DNA from: Arcicella sp040387735
Lineage (GTDB): Bacteria > Bacteroidota > Bacteroidia > Cytophagales > Spirosomataceae
DNA length: 64,000 nt
Direction of reading: 5' to 3'
Assembly (NCBI GenBank): GCA_040387735.1
Contig: JAZKDE010000054.1
Span: 1-64,000 of the forward strand
The notes beneath the pieces are model-generated. The model did not search any database. It was not told the DNA's origin and saw only the letters and a list, made by a program, of their open reading frames with translations. How positions within the stretch are numbered: the first letter of the stretch is position 1; each line of letters begins with the position of its first letter. The position numbers and the translations under genes were made by a program. This document shows positions 8,561 through 16,760 of this stretch, one piece after another.

Positions 8561-10105
8561 CTACTTTTTCAAATTCAAAACCACTACCGAATAAGCTGGA
8601 AGCGTTAATTTTAAAACTCCTTTTTCTAATTTTGCTCCTTTGAAATCTTGAATAGCAATTTTATTTGGGTTCTCGAAAGAGTTAAAATCATTGATTTTTG
8701 GCGAAGATAAAATTGTGCCTGATAATTTAGAAAAGTCCTCCCCTCTCAAATTAATTGACACTTCTTGTGGTTTTGAATAATCAATATTTGTCAAAGAAAC
8801 ATTCAAACTTCCCGAAGCATCTTTGGAAGCCGAAGCCGAAACTGCCGTCAATTTTTTGCCTTGATATTCATAAGAAGCCGATTCAATTGTGATTGGAACA
8901 AGCGTTGCATCTTGGTGAACATTATACATTTTCATGACGTGATATGTTGGCGTAAGCAACATTTTCTCCTCATTTGTCAAGATAACTGCTTGCAAAACAT
9001 TCACAATTTGAGCCAAATTTGCCACCCGAACACGGTCAGCGTGATTATTGAAAATATTTAAGGTAATTCCCGCAATCATGGCATCACGCATGGTATTTTG
9101 CTGGTATAAAAACCCTGGATTTGTACCTGCTTCCACATTATACCAACCGCCCCATTCGTCAACTACCAAAGCAATTTTCTTTGCTGGGTCATATTTATCC
9201 ATAATCGTTGAGTGGCGAGTTACGAATTCTTCCATTTTCCAAGCCTCATCCATTGTTTTGAAATATTGAGCTTCCGTAAAATCTACCGAAGGCCCTTTTT
9301 CAGCCCAACTCAATACTGAATAATGGTGCAATGCCACGCCAGAAAGCATATTATGCGGAATATTTTTCATCAATGTTTCCGTCCAAGCATAATCGCCGTC
9401 GCTGGCTCCAGAAGCAATTCTAAACAGTTTTGAAGTATTACTCCAATCGGTCATAAAAGTTGAATATTGACGGTAAATATTGCTGTAATGTTCAGCAGTC
9501 ATGTTTCCACCGCAACCCCAAGCTTCATTTCCAACGCCCCAAAGTTTCACATCCCAAGGCTTTGCACGACCATTTTGTTTACGCAATTCAGACATCGGAC
9601 TGCCGCTTGGATTGTTCACATACGTAACCCAATCCGACAAATCTTTAACCGTGCCACTTCCCACATTTCCCGCCAAATACGGTTCTGCACCGATGCGTTC
9701 GCATAAATCTAAGAAATCGTGCGTACCAAAACTATTGTCTTCAATCGTGCCACCCCACCAAACATTCACCATACTTGGGCGTTTTGTTTTGGGTCCAATG
9801 CCGTCTTTCCATTGGTAAGTATCGGCAAAACAACCGCCTGGCCAACGCAAATTTGGCACTTTCAAATCTTTCAAAGCCGCAATTACATCATTACGAACGC
9901 CATTGGTATTTGGGATTTTTGTATTGCTTTCGCCCACGTACATTCCACCGTAAATACACTTCCCAAGGTGTTCGGCAAAATGCCCGTAAATGTGTTTGTC
10001 AATTTTGGTTTTTGCCAAATCGGTATTCAAGGTAATCTTGTTTTGAGCAGAAGCCAATCCTGCCAAAAACGTTAATAAAATGAGGGTTAAATTTGTCTTT
10101 TTCAA
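8561..10105 (-). CDS. Secreted alpha-N-arabinofuranosidase, GH51, short form
   Basis: A 514-residue exported enzyme (signal peptide LTLILLTFLAGLASAQ) of classical AbfA layout: a barrel followed by a C-terminal beta-sandwich. It has the RWPGGCFADTYQWKDGIGP substrate-site motif near residue 95, the acid/base Glu in GVGNEAWGCGG (near 193) and the nucleophile Glu in VVDEWGGWY (near 318). It releases L-arabinose from arabino-oligosaccharides. It starts 4 bp after the stop of the GH127 gene, so both belong to one operon. The paired GH51 enzymes probably split the work on different linkages or chain lengths; that is inferred. Confidence 0.95.
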   Translation of the reverse strand: MKKTNLTLILLTFLAGLASAQNKITLNTDLAKTKIDKHIYGHFAEHLGKCIYGGMYVGESNTKIPNTNGVRNDVIAALKDLKVPNLRWPGGCFADTYQWKDGIGPKTKRPSMVNVWWGGTIEDNSFGTHDFLDLCERIGAEPYLAGNVGSGTVKDLSDWVTYVNNPSGSPMSELRKQNGRAKPWDVKLWGVGNEAWGCGGNMTAEHYSNIYRQYSTFMTDWSNTSKLFRIASGASDGDYAWTETLMKNIPHNMLSGVALHHYSVLSWAEKGPSVDFTEAQYFKTMDEAWKMEEFVTRHSTIMDKYDPAKKIALVVDEWGGWYNVEAGTNPGFLYQQNTMRDAMIAGITLNIFNNHADRVRVANLAQIVNVLQAVILTNEEKMLLTPTYHVMKMYNVHQDATLVPITIESASYEYQGKKLTAVSASASKDASGSLNVSLTNIDYSKPQEVSINLRGEDFSKLSGTILSSPKINDFNSFENPNKIAIQDFKGAKLEKGVLKLTLPAYSVVVLNLKK

Positions 10106-10109
10106 TGAA

Positions 10110-12440
10110 TTACGGTTTTGTTGTTAATCTAATTTGATGAATTCGAGGTGAATAAACACCATTGTTTGTACTGATTTTTAGTACAAGGTTTTTACTTAAT
10201 TGTTCTGTTTCTGGAATTTTTAATTTAATTATTTTACGCTCGGTTGATATAATTTCTAACGGTTTTCCATTCAATAAAAAAGATAAATTTTCTATTTTAA
10301 GATTATCTAAAACAGCAATTTCTACGTATTTTCCTTCAAGATTTTTGTTGCTAAATTGGTAAGAAATAAAGGACTTTGTATTTCGCCAAAAACGCCCTTC
10401 TTCATAACCTGCATCACTTTTTTCTCCTTTGTAATTATGGTCAACTTCGGGTTGTTGTTCTCCACAATTGACCTTGTCCACCGTATTGGCTTCTAAGGCT
10501 AATATTTGGGTTTCTTGCGTTTTTAATTTCTCCGCATTTTTTTGAAATTCTACCGAATTTAACGTTTGAAAATACATTTGATAACGAGCATCGTGCAATT
10601 CAAAAAATGGCATTAATTGAAGATTTTTGAAATCAGGGTTTTGGATCAAATCATTCATCGAAAATCTGAATTTTTGATTTTTCGAGGGTTTTATTTTTCC
10701 TAAAAATTCTTTATTGTCATCTACCAAAGCAATCGCAGATTCCAATGAATATAATTTCCCTTTGGCTTCGTGTCCCATTCTGCTATCATCAGCAAAAAGT
10801 CCGTCTAAATTCGTGGTATCCGTTTTTGCGGCCAACACAATAGGTCCGTGCATAATTGCTGCCCAATTTGAACTGTCTGGTAGATATTCCAAGTGCGTTT
10901 TCATGGGCAATTCTACCAAAATTTTATCGCCATTTTTCCAGTTTCTATTAATTAAAATATACTCTCCAGATTTTGCGGGAAATGTTTGATTTTTATCATT
11001 AACCCAAACTTTCACCTCACTCGCCCATTTCGGAAAACGAATGCCAATATTGAATTGATTGGGCTTTTTTATATTGACAATTAATTCGGAACGATTGCTA
11101 TACGGAAATTGCGTTTTTTGTGTGAGTTTCATGTCTCGCTCTGCCCAGTTGAGTACTGAAGGAATGAACAAATTGACGAATAAATCTTGCTGATTATGGC
11201 TATAAATCAACTCGCCATATTTAGTATGATTCTCTAAACCCGAACCCACGCAACACCACATACTGGTTTCTGGCTGAGAATATACCCGATAATGCCGTGG
11301 ACGAATTGGCGTAAAATACACAAAACCGCCGTGTTGCGGATGTTGACTGGAAAGAATGTGATTGTAAAGCGTTTTTTCGTAAAAATCGAGATATTGCAAA
11401 TCGTTTTTATCCAAATACAAAGCCTTACTCAACCGAAGCATATTGTAAGAATTGCACGTTTCTGGCCCTTGATTTGACTCCAACATTTTAGAAAAATCAT
11501 TAGTCGGATTAAAGTGTTCTCGCACACTATTCCCACCAAAAGCAACGCTACGTTTTTGCGTTAAATTATTCCAAAAATATACTGCTGCATCCGACCAATC
11601 TTTGTTTCCGTTCAACTGAGCTATTTTTTCAAAACCAATTACTTTCGGAATTTGCGTATTGGCGTGCAAACCCGTGAGTTTATCTTGATGTTGAATTAAT
11701 GGATTTAAGATTGCTTTATGCGATATTTTTTCGGCAATTTGGAGATACTTTTTATCTTTTGTAATTTCGTATAAATCTGCAAAAACTTCATTCATTCCTC
11801 CGTGTTCTGTCCGAAGCATTGTTTGAATTTGCTCCTCAGAAAGTGGTTTTATTAAGTCCGAAAACCAATCGCCCAAACCAATTAAAACCTGCAATGCCTG
11901 TTTATTATTGGTAAATTGATAAGCATCTCGCAAGCCCGCAAAAAGTTTGTGAATGTTGTAAAGTGGCACCCAAGTATTATTCAAACCGAAGGTACTGCCA
12001 TCAATATCGCCTTTGTGGATGCGTTCCCAAAATACTTTTCCTTGCGGAATTCCACCAACATAGCCATTGCCATTTTTAGTTTGACAACGAGCCAATTCCG
12101 AAACCATATAATCCAAACGGGCTTTCAATTCAGCATTTTTCGTGGAAGCATACATCATTGCCAAAGCTGATAAATAATGTCCGCCAATGTGTCCATCCAA
12201 GCCCGAACGTTCCCAGTTTCCGTACCTTTCTGCTTTCAATGGTAAGCCCGCATCAATCAAATATGGTGCTAATAATTTATCGGCATTTAAAGCCAAAATG
12301 TACTTCAAATCAACGTCTTGGGCATTTTTGAAGGTACCGTTCGTCAACTTTACCGATTGTAAAGGGAACGATTGAACTTGTGCTGAGGCAGTAAAAGCAG
12401 TCGCACAAAGGCAGATGAAAAAAATACTGTGTTTTAACAA
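10110..12440 (-). CDS. Secreted beta-L-arabinofuranosidase-like protein, GH127 (DUF1680)
   Basis: A 776-residue exported protein (signal peptide ending TASAQ). The (alpha/alpha)6 barrel carries the GH127 zinc site: GPETCNSYNM (Glu near 327, Cys near 329) and the double Cys of WCCVGSG (near 395), one of which is the catalytic nucleophile in the family. The Glu of SVREHF (near 308) is the likely acid/base. A C-terminal beta domain (about 640-776) follows. The family removes beta-linked L-arabinofuranose, as in plant hydroxyproline-rich glycoproteins or pectin side chains. It lies between the GH29 and GH51 genes with 4-11 bp spacing, so it is part of the same operon. Confidence 0.92.
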   Translation of the reverse strand: MLKHSIFFICLCATAFTASAQVQSFPLQSVKLTNGTFKNAQDVDLKYILALNADKLLAPYLIDAGLPLKAERYGNWERSGLDGHIGGHYLSALAMMYASTKNAELKARLDYMVSELARCQTKNGNGYVGGIPQGKVFWERIHKGDIDGSTFGLNNTWVPLYNIHKLFAGLRDAYQFTNNKQALQVLIGLGDWFSDLIKPLSEEQIQTMLRTEHGGMNEVFADLYEITKDKKYLQIAEKISHKAILNPLIQHQDKLTGLHANTQIPKVIGFEKIAQLNGNKDWSDAAVYFWNNLTQKRSVAFGGNSVREHFNPTNDFSKMLESNQGPETCNSYNMLRLSKALYLDKNDLQYLDFYEKTLYNHILSSQHPQHGGFVYFTPIRPRHYRVYSQPETSMWCCVGSGLENHTKYGELIYSHNQQDLFVNLFIPSVLNWAERDMKLTQKTQFPYSNRSELIVNIKKPNQFNIGIRFPKWASEVKVWVNDKNQTFPAKSGEYILINRNWKNGDKILVELPMKTHLEYLPDSSNWAAIMHGPIVLAAKTDTTNLDGLFADDSRMGHEAKGKLYSLESAIALVDDNKEFLGKIKPSKNQKFRFSMNDLIQNPDFKNLQLMPFFELHDARYQMYFQTLNSVEFQKNAEKLKTQETQILALEANTVDKVNCGEQQPEVDHNYKGEKSDAGYEEGRFWRNTKSFISYQFSNKNLEGKYVEIAVLDNLKIENLSFLLNGKPLEIISTERKIIKLKIPETEQLSKNLVLKISTNNGVYSPRIHQIRLTTKP

Positions 12441-12451
12441 GTCTTTAAAAA

Positions 12452-14098
12452 TTAAATTATTGAAATAGCATAAGCAAATTCATTACTTACATTTTCAGGC
12501 AAATTCACCTTTAAACCTTCTTGGTCACGAACAAAATTTAAAGGCTGAGGATTACCAATTAATGTGACTTTTGAAATCTTTTTAGGATAGTAGTCACTAC
12601 CTTCATTCAAAGATTTAATTACCAATTTCCCTGCCGATGGACTACCCAAAGGAATTGCAAAAAGGGTGATACCTTTGGTTGTAAAACGAATATCTTCACC
12701 CGTAAATGGCTTTCCTTTTCCTTCGTTAAAACCTTGTGCATTTAATGCCGCTGCATCTGCCATCGCTGGACCTTCGCCAAAAATTTTCCACGGGCGAGTT
12801 CCATAAATACATTCGCTGTATTTGCCCATCCACTCGGCAATTCCTTCAACCACTTTTTGTTCTTTTTCGTCAATTGTTCCATCGCCCCGAACGGGTACGC
12901 TCAATAATAAATTGCCATTTTTACTAACCACATCAATCAGCGTATGAATAACAGTTTTGGCACTTTTATATTTATTGTTTTCGTAAACTTCACGGTTATA
13001 ATGCCAGTCACCAATACAAGTATCTGTTTGCCAAACGTAAGGTTCAATTTGGTTGCTATGACCACGTTCAACGTCCCAAATCATACATTTTCTTTGTGCA
13101 TCATTAAGGATTTTTCCGTTCAAAACTGCTTCTAAATTGCCCCCGTGCTTCTTCATGTTGTTGTTATAAAAATGCGAAGCGATTTGTAAACCAACGTCAT
13201 TAATTGGATGAAATGGCAAAACAGTATCATCAAAATACAGCAAATCTGGATTGTATTGATTGATAAGGTCGAGGGTTCTATTCAAAAATTTCTGGCAATA
13301 TTCGGCACTTGGTTGGCTCGCTTCGTTGCCCCATTCCCATTGTCTATGAATGGAACTTGGTATTGCCGCCCCTTTACTCAAAGCATGATTTTGGGCGTAT
13401 AATTCCTGCGGATTTAAGCCTTCCCACCATTTTCCTTTGCCCTCTTTTTCAGTTAAATTTCCATCAAATGCAATTTTATCTTTATCCGAAAGCTGAGAAG
13501 GCTCGAGCCATGACCATGCGTGCGAGGCGTGAACACTTACGCCAAAACGCAAACCATTGGCACGAGCCGCCTTTGCCCAACCGCCAACAAGGTCTTTTTT
13601 AGGACCAATTTTAGTAGAATTCCAAACTTTTTGATATTTACTATTATAATTATCAAAATTATCGTGGTGATTGGCAAGTGCGAAAAAATACTTTGCTCCT
13701 GCTTTTTTATACAAGGCCATCAATTTTTCGGGTTGCCAGTTTTCGGCTTTCCATTCGTTGATAACGTCTTTAAATCCAAATTTTGAAGGATGTCCGTATT
13801 TTTCAACGTGAAATTTGTACTGACGACTTCCCTCTTGGTACATTCCACGAGCGTACCAGTCTCCCGCTTCAGGCTGACATTGTGGTCCCCAATGAGCCCA
13901 AATACCAAATTTTGCATCTCTAAACCAGTCGGGCGTTTGATATTGTGCCAACGAATCCCAAGTTGGTTTGAATTTCCCCGTTGCGATGGGTTCATTCGCT
14001 TGAATATTTTTGAACGAATATTTTTTTACAAATCCTTTGGAAAATCCTAATGCAGGAATTGCCAAAGCAAGGTTTTTCAGTACCGTTCTTCTTTTCAT
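12452..14098 (-). CDS. GH29 alpha-L-fucosidase-like protein with Tat-type signal
   Basis: A 548-residue protein starting MKRRTVLKNLALAIPALGF, a twin-arginine type export signal. The GH29 barrel shows DAKFGIWAHWGPQCQPEAGDWYARGMY near residue 60 in two adjacent blocks, the ALANHHDNFDNYNS histidines near 140, and the nucleophile Asp in DLLYFDDTV near 287. GH29 enzymes hydrolyse alpha-L-fucosides, and some act on other sugars. Placement in an arabinose-release operon suggests a plant-pectin or arabinogalactan side chain as target. It is the first intact gene of the glycosidase operon, but the scaffold gap lies only 130 bp upstream, so a further gene may be missing. Confidence 0.9.
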   Translation of the reverse strand: MKRRTVLKNLALAIPALGFSKGFVKKYSFKNIQANEPIATGKFKPTWDSLAQYQTPDWFRDAKFGIWAHWGPQCQPEAGDWYARGMYQEGSRQYKFHVEKYGHPSKFGFKDVINEWKAENWQPEKLMALYKKAGAKYFFALANHHDNFDNYNSKYQKVWNSTKIGPKKDLVGGWAKAARANGLRFGVSVHASHAWSWLEPSQLSDKDKIAFDGNLTEKEGKGKWWEGLNPQELYAQNHALSKGAAIPSSIHRQWEWGNEASQPSAEYCQKFLNRTLDLINQYNPDLLYFDDTVLPFHPINDVGLQIASHFYNNNMKKHGGNLEAVLNGKILNDAQRKCMIWDVERGHSNQIEPYVWQTDTCIGDWHYNREVYENNKYKSAKTVIHTLIDVVSKNGNLLLSVPVRGDGTIDEKEQKVVEGIAEWMGKYSECIYGTRPWKIFGEGPAMADAAALNAQGFNEGKGKPFTGEDIRFTTKGITLFAIPLGSPSAGKLVIKSLNEGSDYYPKKISKVTLIGNPQPLNFVRDQEGLKVNLPENVSNEFAYAISII

Positions 14099-14230
14099 AA
14101 TGATTTAGATTTCAGATTAAATACTTTCATATTTTGGTAATTTATACTTACAAAAATGAATTTTGATTTGTTTACATTGTCAATAAAAAGCATTGATTTC
14201 ACAACTTCTTCCTCCAAAAAATTAATTTTA

Positions 14231-14330
14231 NNNNNNNNNNNNNNNNNNNNNNNNNNNNNNNNNNNNNNNNNNNNNNNNNNNNNNNNNNNNNNNNNNNNNN
14301 NNNNNNNNNNNNNNNNNNNNNNNNNNNNNN
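14231..14330. other. Scaffold gap (100 N)
   Basis: One hundred unknown bases of probably nominal length. It separates the GH29 gene from the remnant and operators upstream, so the real distance and any missing gene cannot be judged. Confidence 0.99.
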
Positions 14331-14344
14331 TTGATTACAGGTGT

Positions 14345-14536
14345 TTATTCGGCAATTTGATTGCGGTCAAAATCTGGGAATAATTCAAATTCTCATTTCC
14401 CATTATGAATGTAATATGTAGGCAATAATTCATTAGTTCCGCTATTATCTAAAACGTAAAAAACGTGTTCTGCTGAAACGTGATATTTATAATTTTGTCC
14501 ATAATTTCCTACCAATACTTCCAACTCTCCATCCCA
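14345..14536 (-). pseudogene. Remnant of an unidentified coding gene
   Basis: On the minus strand one frame reads WDGELEVLVGNYGQNYKYHV, then SAEHVFYVLDNSGTNELLPT and YYIHNGK, a TGA, then EFELFPDFDRNQIAE and TAA. The composition is protein-like on both sides of the in-frame stop, and another stop lies directly before WDG. This looks like the decayed C-terminal 64 codons of a soluble protein. The family is not recognised. It borders the scaffold gap, so misassembly is an alternative to true decay. Confidence 0.5.
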
Positions 14537-14688
14537 CTAAGTAATATGCTACTATGGATGAGCATTGTTAAAAAATTATGATTAAAAATTTGACTAAACT
14601 CAAAAAATCAATTCAGCTCTGAGCAATTATTGAATTATCCTAAGTTGTTTATAGCTTTTTATGCCATGAACAAGTATTAAAAAAACAT

Positions 14689-14709
14689 AATGTGTTAATA
14701 TGACACATT
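14689..14709. promoter_or_regulatory. Candidate AraR operator 1 of the glycosidase operon
   Basis: A perfect inverted repeat AATGTGT - 7 bp - ACACATT. It has the same half-site and spacing as the araB and araR sites. It lies upstream of the minus-strand glycosidase operon, beyond the remnant and scaffold gap. Confidence 0.72.
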
Positions 14710-14723
14710 ATTAGCGTTAAAAA

Positions 14724-14744
14724 AATGTGTTATATCAACACACT
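14724..14744. promoter_or_regulatory. Candidate AraR operator 2 of the glycosidase operon
   Basis: The repeat TGTGT - 7 bp - ACACA (14726-14742), centred 35 bp from the previous site. The paired arrangement could allow cooperative binding. The outer bases are less symmetrical than in operator 1. Confidence 0.68.
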
Positions 14745-15053
14745 GCGTTTCAAAAAAGGAATTCACAAAGCTTTACTTCAAAATTAATAGATTATTTTAA
14801 ATAAAAATACAAATAATCCAAAAATATACTATTATTAACAGAGATAGTTTTATACCGACAAATTAAGAAATTACTTACGAAAAATCACAAAGAGCATCAA
14901 ACCTGAAAAATTGCGTGAAAGTCGCCAAGGTAACCTATTTCAGATTAACTCCTAAACCTTAAAACTCCTTAGAAATCATCTTTAATGTGTTGAGCCCGTG
15001 AGACTTTGTTGCAGAATTAATTTAAATCTATTACGTTCATTATTGGGAAGAAA
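14745..15053. other. Intergenic stretch without a recognised gene
   Basis: AT-rich with stops in all frames and no convincing start or homologous peptide. It separates the AraR operators from the end of the susD gene. It may contain the promoter of the glycosidase operon upstream of the operators, but I see no clear TAnnTTTG element on the minus strand. Confidence 0.5.
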
Positions 15054-15091
15054 ATACAAAAAAGTAGCACAAAAATTTCTTCCTGTGCTAC
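15054..15091 (-). terminator. Terminator after susD
   Basis: Minus-strand RNA would form the stem GTAGCACA / TGTGCTAC (15064-15071, 15084-15091) followed by a T-run, 37 bp after the susD stop codon. It closes the susCD operon. Confidence 0.75.
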
Positions 15092-15127
15092 ATAAATATA
15101 ATTAGAAATACTCAATTAAAACAAATT

Positions 15128-16744
15128 CTAATAACCAGGGTTTTGAGTCAAAGCTGGATTCAACACCATTGCCGCCGTTGGAATTGGGAAAATTCTGCGA
15201 GTTACATCTGCATTGGTTTTGAAACCCCAATTTTCTTCATATTTTCCAAAGCGAATCATGTCATTTCTGTGCCAAGATTCCCAAGCAAATTCACGATTTC
15301 TTTCTGCATAAATATCGCTCAGTGTTACCGTTGATACCGCTGGAGAAGTGGTACGGTTTGCTCTCAACTGATTGTATAAAACAAGCGCAGTTTCCCCATT
15401 TGTGGCAGCACCTCCTCTAACAATTGCCTCCGCTTTCATCAAAATAATATCCGAATATCTCAAGAAAGGGACATCGTTATTCTGATTTCTGGTTGTTGAA
15501 GTTGCATCTGGCAAAAACTTCACATTACGATATCCCATGTTCCAAGCAATTTCATCATTTCCAGAATCAAAGGTTGCAACATCTTGTCTAAGTTCAATTT
15601 TTGGTGCTAAATTTACTTGATAAGTATAAGTTGCACTACCGTCAGCACCCGTATAGAATTGGTCATAACCTTTTTTGGTAGTTGTTACCGTTACTGGTGT
15701 TACACCATCAGCCATAAACTGTAATCCTGTCAACCATTGTTTATTTCTGATGTCATTAGCGTCATTGAAATATGCATAGAATTCTGGTAAAGTACTTCTT
15801 GGAGCAGAAGGCGTAAATGGAAGATTATATTTTTTCGTTTCTGAGCGTGGTACGTCATAACGAGCATGATACATAAATCCATTAGTTCCTGGCATTGCAC
15901 CTGCTGCAGGGTCATAAGGAATTGCAAATATAAATTCCTTCATTTGTGGCCCATTATTTGGATAAAACATTTGTAAGTAATTGGCACGAGTTTCAAGTGC
16001 AAATTTTCCAGAAGCAATTACATTATCGCAAGCATCAATACAGTCCTTCAAACGAGCAGTTCCCGTATAAACCTCCGCATTCAAATACATTTTTGCCAAA
16101 AGTGCGTAAGCCGTATATTTAGTCGCACGACCATACGTAGCTGTACTCACATCGGTACTTAAATCAGGTAAAGCCGCTTTTATTTCCGTCTCCAAGAAAG
16201 CAAAAACTTGCGCTCTTGGCGTATTTGGTTTTGGCGTAAAATCACCGTATTCCGTATAAATTGGCACATTTCCGTACAAATCCATCATCATAAAATAAGC
16301 AATGGCACGCACCATTTTCAACTCTGCAAGATTATTTGCTTTCGTTGGCGTTGAGGCAGGAATTGTTTTATCCAAAATTGAAAGCGCTTGGTTAGTTGTA
16401 CCAATTACATTTGATAACCATGACCATGCACCGTTCGTATTACCATGGTCTTTTGTCCAAGAATGATAGTGCAAATGACGATAATTCTGGTTATCGAACC
16501 AGTTACCACCTCTGGCGGGCATAATAGATTCATCGGTTGATTCAGATTGCATAAACCAATAATCAAGTGAATATGCCCCTCTCAAAGCCGCATAAGGTGG
16601 TCCTGATGCCTGAATAAATTGACTGGTATTTTGAGGGAAAATATCTGGGGTTAATTCTGTTGTTATTGGCACAACTACATCATGGCACGACGACATGAAA
16701 TATGCTGTTAGCACAAGTCCTATATAAGTTGTTATCTTTTTCAT
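15128..16744 (-). CDS. SusD/RagB-family nutrient-binding outer-membrane lipoprotein
   Basis: A 538-residue surface lipoprotein: the signal peptide ends at the lipobox MSSC, and the mature protein starts CHDVVVPI. The N-terminal SusD helical repeats (for example LAELKMVRAIAYFMMMDLYGNVPIYTE in two adjacent blocks near 145-170) and the C-terminal RagB/SusD region ending RRIFPIPTAAMVLNPALTQN are present. It binds glycans at the cell surface as a lid for its SusC partner, encoded 16 bp upstream. The substrate cannot be read from sequence. The operon is probably controlled by the adjacent LacI-type regulator rather than by AraR. Confidence 0.94.
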   Translation of the reverse strand: MKKITTYIGLVLTAYFMSSCHDVVVPITTELTPDIFPQNTSQFIQASGPPYAALRGAYSLDYWFMQSESTDESIMPARGGNWFDNQNYRHLHYHSWTKDHGNTNGAWSWLSNVIGTTNQALSILDKTIPASTPTKANNLAELKMVRAIAYFMMMDLYGNVPIYTEYGDFTPKPNTPRAQVFAFLETEIKAALPDLSTDVSTATYGRATKYTAYALLAKMYLNAEVYTGTARLKDCIDACDNVIASGKFALETRANYLQMFYPNNGPQMKEFIFAIPYDPAAGAMPGTNGFMYHARYDVPRSETKKYNLPFTPSAPRSTLPEFYAYFNDANDIRNKQWLTGLQFMADGVTPVTVTTTKKGYDQFYTGADGSATYTYQVNLAPKIELRQDVATFDSGNDEIAWNMGYRNVKFLPDATSTTRNQNNDVPFLRYSDIILMKAEAIVRGGAATNGETALVLYNQLRANRTTSPAVSTVTLSDIYAERNREFAWESWHRNDMIRFGKYEENWGFKTNADVTRRIFPIPTAAMVLNPALTQNPGY

Positions 16745-16760
16745 ATTTACAATTCAATTA

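Noticed and set aside
9467..9818. Plus-strand open frames inside the GH51 and GH127 genes
   Set aside because: They are overlaps with strongly supported minus-strand genes and have no protein-like motifs or start context.
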